A stretch of DNA of 64,000 nt from Cloeon dipterum. Its lineage: Eukaryota; Arthropoda; Insecta; Ephemeroptera; Baetidae. Numbering within the stretch: the stretch's first letter is position 1; the number at the start of each line of letters is the position of its first letter. Shown here one piece after another: positions 59,901 to 64,000 of the stretch. The position numbers and the translations under genes were made by a program. The notes beneath the pieces are model-generated. The model searched no databases, was not told the DNA's origin, and saw only the letters and a list, made by a program, of their open reading frames with translations. The DNA is taken from NCBI RefSeq assembly GCF_949628265.1, contig NC_088786.1, positions 15,190,001 through 15,254,000 on the forward strand. Reading direction: 5' to 3'.

Positions 59901-62900
59901 ATTCTTAAAAAATGGCTTCCATAACAGTCAGATATGTTCGGCTTGAATCATATATGAAGTCGTTAAATACGTTTCTTATAATATATTTAATAATGCGCTG
60001 TTATCCATCTCTAAAACTCAGGCGCCTCTTCTAAACAAAAATGATATTTTATTTGGAGGAACCATGGAAAGCAGCAATATCTATGGGTACGATCACCGAA
60101 TATTAATGTGGTGTGACAAATCTGAAATTTCGGCTCAGAGGCGGCCGAGCTCGCTGATTAAGATATTACTCTCGATATTCCCTAGCGTGTTCCACCGCTC
60201 CTTTTCCACGAGAGTCAGACTCACACAGATGATGCGTGTAATAAATACAAACGGCGCCATTCTCTCACAAATTAATGAGGCAGAAAGAATCAGAAAGGCT
60301 CATTTTCCGCGACGATGCGAGTAAGAGAGAGAGAAGAGATAATTTAGATTCACTCTCGCGCGCGCACACGGCGGCCGCCGCGACTGCATATAAGACATTT
60401 AATTTAACACACTGACACATAAATTAGCAAAAAGCCTCCGCCTCTGCATGGCAAAGGAGGTGCGAGCGCGATCCACAGATTTTCACTCTTCACTCCACCG
60501 TGTCTGGCTAGTTTTATTTTAAAACCTTCGGGTAAATTAAACTCTGACCCTGATGATAATTGCTGCTTTTGCTGCATCGGGGCCGCGACCTCTTGGGAAA
60601 ACACAAGTCCAGCGACTTTTTATTGTTGTGTGTGCCTTGTACGTACAAATGAAAGGCCCAATGGATTTTGTGCCTTCCAAAAGTGAATGCGGTGTTAAAT
60701 TTTGTTCTTATCACCTGTAATTTTTTTTACTTCGAGCGTTCAAATCACACGCCGTTGTAAAATGTAGACCGTTACACTATTTTCTAGCCATCCGGAGGGT
60801 TTCCAGGTCACTGGCCTAATAGTTATACCAATGCCGAATTTTAATCGATCCAAGCGGCGCAATTGGTCGTTTCACGGACCACCTCTGACAAAAGTCATCA
60901 AAAAGCCACATATGGATATAATGTCGATAAAGCGATTCCGGCGCATTCTTCTCGCTATACAAAGAGGCTGTGGCATTTCCGCGCGCGATGTCTCAATAGA
61001 GTGGGACGCCTTTGCAACCAGAGGCAAAAAGTTCAAATCGTTTTCGGAAACAAGCGGGCGGCGCGTTCTTGTTTTCAAAAGCAGCAACGTTTTCTGTAAC
61101 AATGGAAGGTGCGACAGGTGCCTTCCACCAGGGTCAGCCATCATGCTGCCTCTTTTGTGTGTGTATGACAAATTTATTACTTTAAGGTCCTTTAGAAATA
61201 AAACGTAAGCGCGAGGAGAAGAGCTCCAGCAGGCAAGAGCAGCAGAGAAAAGTGACTCGTCGGGCATATATGTGTTTACTTAGCAGTCATTTGGTCGAAC
61301 AGCCTGCCCAGAGCCAGCGAGCAAACTCACACATTGAGAGAGAGAAGGTGCATCTCTCAAAGTCAGTCAGTCGAGCCGCTCTTCGATTCATTTACATCTC
61401 CTTGAAACCGGCTCCTCGATGAGAGGTTTTATTAAAAACCAACACGGTGTGTGTGTAAAACGTGCTGTAGATTTATTTTGCGGTTCTCATTGCGTGCAGC
61501 CTGATATTAAAAATCTTGTGCTGAATTGCGGATTTTAATCTGCGCTGAGCGACCGTCGGCTCATTTGGCGCCTGCTGGAATTTCCCTCATTTACGGGTGT
61601 TTTCTATTTAAAAACAGGAGGCTTTTTAGATTCTCAAGAGAAAATTTGGCACAGCATAGTGATAAATTAAATAGTGCCTGCATTCCCAGTTCACGGGGAA
61701 TTCCAGCCTCTAAAGTTTGCCGACCGATATTCAAATCCACCTCCCGAGTCCTTCGCCAGCAAGCAGCAATTATTGCGAGAAATGAATGGAGCGCTGAAAG
61801 CCAAAAGAGATGTGCTGCGGCGGCAACCTAAATTGAGAGATCACCAGGCCGCGGAAAGCAGGGCCCTCAATAAATAACAATAAAAATGGTAACTCTGGCT
61901 GATAATGCGATTAGCGGCGAGACGGTCCATTCTTGCTTCAGATTATCTGGGTTCGCACGGGCTGGCAAGCATTAACACAACAGCACGTATATAAATATGT
62001 ATCCGAGTGCAGATAATAAGGGCGCGCGAGAGAGTGCTTCTGCTGCCATGTGCCCGAATGAGATGTAAAATTATATGTATATTATACGCACACATACAAG
62101 TGTATAGAAGTTTCACTACTCCACACCCGCCGAGAGAATTCTCGGCCGCCGCTGCTCTGCTGCTCCGCGTCTACATCACAGTAAATTTGCGGTTTTGCGA
62201 GATGTGTCATTTAATATCTCACTTGTCCCGCTAGAGTCCAGTCAAAAATAAATACAGCGTTTTAAGTCACGCAGCTTTTGACAGAGACACAGAGTCAGCG
62301 GCAGCACCCTTTTATTTCAGCTTTTTATAATGCCATTTTTCATCCGCGCGCCAAATAGCTCCCGAAAGTTCGTTGTTCTATCGCAAAACGTGGGCTGCCA
62401 TTTTTATGTTTTGTCACGACCGAGTTTGATTTGCCCCAGCAATAAAATCAGCCAAACATCATGTCGCTGGCAGAATTGGCTGCCCGCGTGCGTGCAGCTG
62501 TACATTTTTCCCCGCCTCAGAAAATATTTTCGGGAATTATGTCTCACAAGCCCTAATAATGGCAGTTAAAAAAACACTCGTTATTATGGAACCCTCTTTG
62601 ACAGTGGTTTAAATCCAACGCCCGAAATGTATACCGAACTTACATTTATCTCAAGAAAGGGGTATAGCGACTGAATCCTCTGAATTCCTGTTAAATCCAG
62701 GGTGTCAGTTCGCATTAGCTCTTTACAATGGACCTGTCGGAGAAGTGTGGAGTTTCGCAGGCCGCGTGACAAAGTTGCTGACGCCCAACCGCGAGATGAT
62801 TTAAAAGACTCTAATACGATCAAGAGCGTCAGTTAATCCCGATAAGAGCTGTGAAGCACGCGGACAAAGGCCACACGACGCTCAATAAATAAAATGATTT

Positions 62901-63860
62901 GCACAAATGGAGTCTGCCATGGACCACACACGGCCTTTAGAAAGTCTCACACATCACAGCAAGCAGGAACATGTTTAAGTGCTCCTTTATCGCTGGAGAT
63001 GCTTCAGGTGCGCGTTTTTGTGGTGCGTCGCAAAGGTATGCAGCCACCAAAAAGTCGCTGAACCTCTGAATGAAGGGTGCAAGGGAGAGTGAAAAGGCAG
63101 CACGATGTTTCTCACGCGAAATGTGTTTTCAATGAATGCTTAAATTGTCAATTTTTGTAACATTTGAGTCCGGTAGTGATTGACCCTTCAAAGACCTGTG
63201 CTTCATTGAGGTGGAACTTTCTGCCTCACCATTCATAAGAAATATTCCTACGGTGAAGAATTTATGAATGTGGAAACTGAAAAATACTTGCAGAGTCGCA
63301 CAGTCCGCTCAAAAGAGACTCCATGCTGTGTTGTATTCATATATATCAGAAAAACGAGGAAAACGTAAGTGAATTTCTTAAAAAGCAAAATACACAAAGT
63401 AAAAAATTAATGACTGGCAATTTGAGCGGTCTTTCAGAAGTGTGTTTAATCAAGATTAAAAATAAAAAGGAGACAGATTTAATCCCGTCGTCGCTGTTAC
63501 CACGTGCGCGTCGATTGCGCGTCTGATCGATGGCAGATTTTCGAGCAAAGCGAGCGGCGAGCGCACAAAGGCGCACTTAATTGAGTAGATCTCGCAATTA
63601 TCGCTAAATAAACTCATCGGGTCGGCGGCTGCTGCGGCGCTCGGCAATAAAATCGCAGCCGCGCGGCAGCAGCGAAAAAAAAACAAATAATGCAGCTAGT
63701 AAGTGTGTGAGCGCAGGCACGTTTGTATTCGTCCAGAGCGCACGTTTCTAAAGGACAACGGCCATAAAAAGCGGAGGAATTCGCCGAGAACAAAACTTCT
63801 CGCGGCGCTTATTATCACCTGGAGACGCGCAAGAGAGGCAGGCAGCGCGCATTGTGTCAC

Positions 63861-63916
63861 GTGTGTATGTGTGTGTGTGTTCATTTGTCGGCCGAGTGTG
63901 TGTGTGAGTGTGTGAG
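63861..63916. repeat. Compound (GT)n microsatellite
   Basis: Two GT-rich runs (63861-63880 and 63895-63916) separated by a short unique spacer, close to a GCC-rich tract. Confidence 0.75.
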
Positions 63917-64000
63917 ACTGCCGCCGCCACCGCCGCCGAGAGTCAACTCTGCGCGTCGGCTGGCGAGAGAGCGATTGTCAGCTTTTTGCTGCTGATTTGC

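Larger units (their letters stand above)
51300..64000. other. Gene-poor stretch upstream of the FGF gene
   Basis: I recognise no gene. Open frames up to about 167 codons exist on both strands, but none contains a known motif. Simple repeats: AT at 55545-55559, GATT at 56951-56975, GT at 63861-63880 and 63895-63916. The last 100 bases are GC-rich with GCC runs and could be a promoter or leader of a gene beyond the edge, but nothing decides this. Confidence 0.5.

Noticed and set aside
63900-64000. 5' leader of a gene leaving the window to the right
   Set aside because: GC-rich GCC runs are suggestive, but there is no start codon, splice site or core promoter to support it.

Overview
The window looks like nuclear DNA of an arthropod, most likely an insect. 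The genes are spliced with GT-AG introns, often only 55-70 bases long. They encode animal families (mitochondrial ribosomal protein mS26, a fibroblast growth factor, a DHRS11-like dehydrogenase family). Non-coding DNA is AT-rich with short GC-rich patches and many simple repeats. I cannot name the species; a compact hemimetabolous genome such as a mayfly is only a guess.

Left third (1-17 kb) is gene-dense. At the edge is the first coding exon of a minus-strand cytochrome-b5-domain protein, probably fatty acid 2-hydroxylase. Then comes a small array of lipid/steroid oxidoreductase genes. Two complete FAXDC2-like fatty acid hydroxylase genes lie on the plus strand (4745-7027 and 9765-11049). 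Three complete six-exon DHRS11-like short-chain dehydrogenases lie on the minus strand (7616-8689, 11484-12552, 13208-14285), each coding for 253 residues. One orphan, decayed FAXDC2 last exon (7226-7615) sits tail-to-tail against the first dehydrogenase. The block 7226-8918 is a duplicate of 10620-12772: its hydroxylase half is dead, its dehydrogenase half is intact. After the array comes a compact mS26 gene (16099-16960).

Middle and right (17-64 kb) are gene-poor. The only gene I can support is a minus-strand FGF ligand spread over four coding exons, from a 23-base first coding exon at 50793-50815 to the last exon at 36333-36745, with an 11-kb first intron. An apparent 5'-truncated non-LTR retrotransposon end lies inside that intron. 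About 19 kb downstream and 13 kb upstream of the FGF gene hold no recognisable genes, only microsatellites and TAATTA-type palindromes. This is compatible with a long cis-regulatory domain of a developmental signalling gene, but no function can be proved from sequence alone.

The hydroxylases and dehydrogenases are of the types that act one after another in oxidising lipid or sterol carbons. Their clustering and joint duplication suggest, but do not show, a shared pathway.
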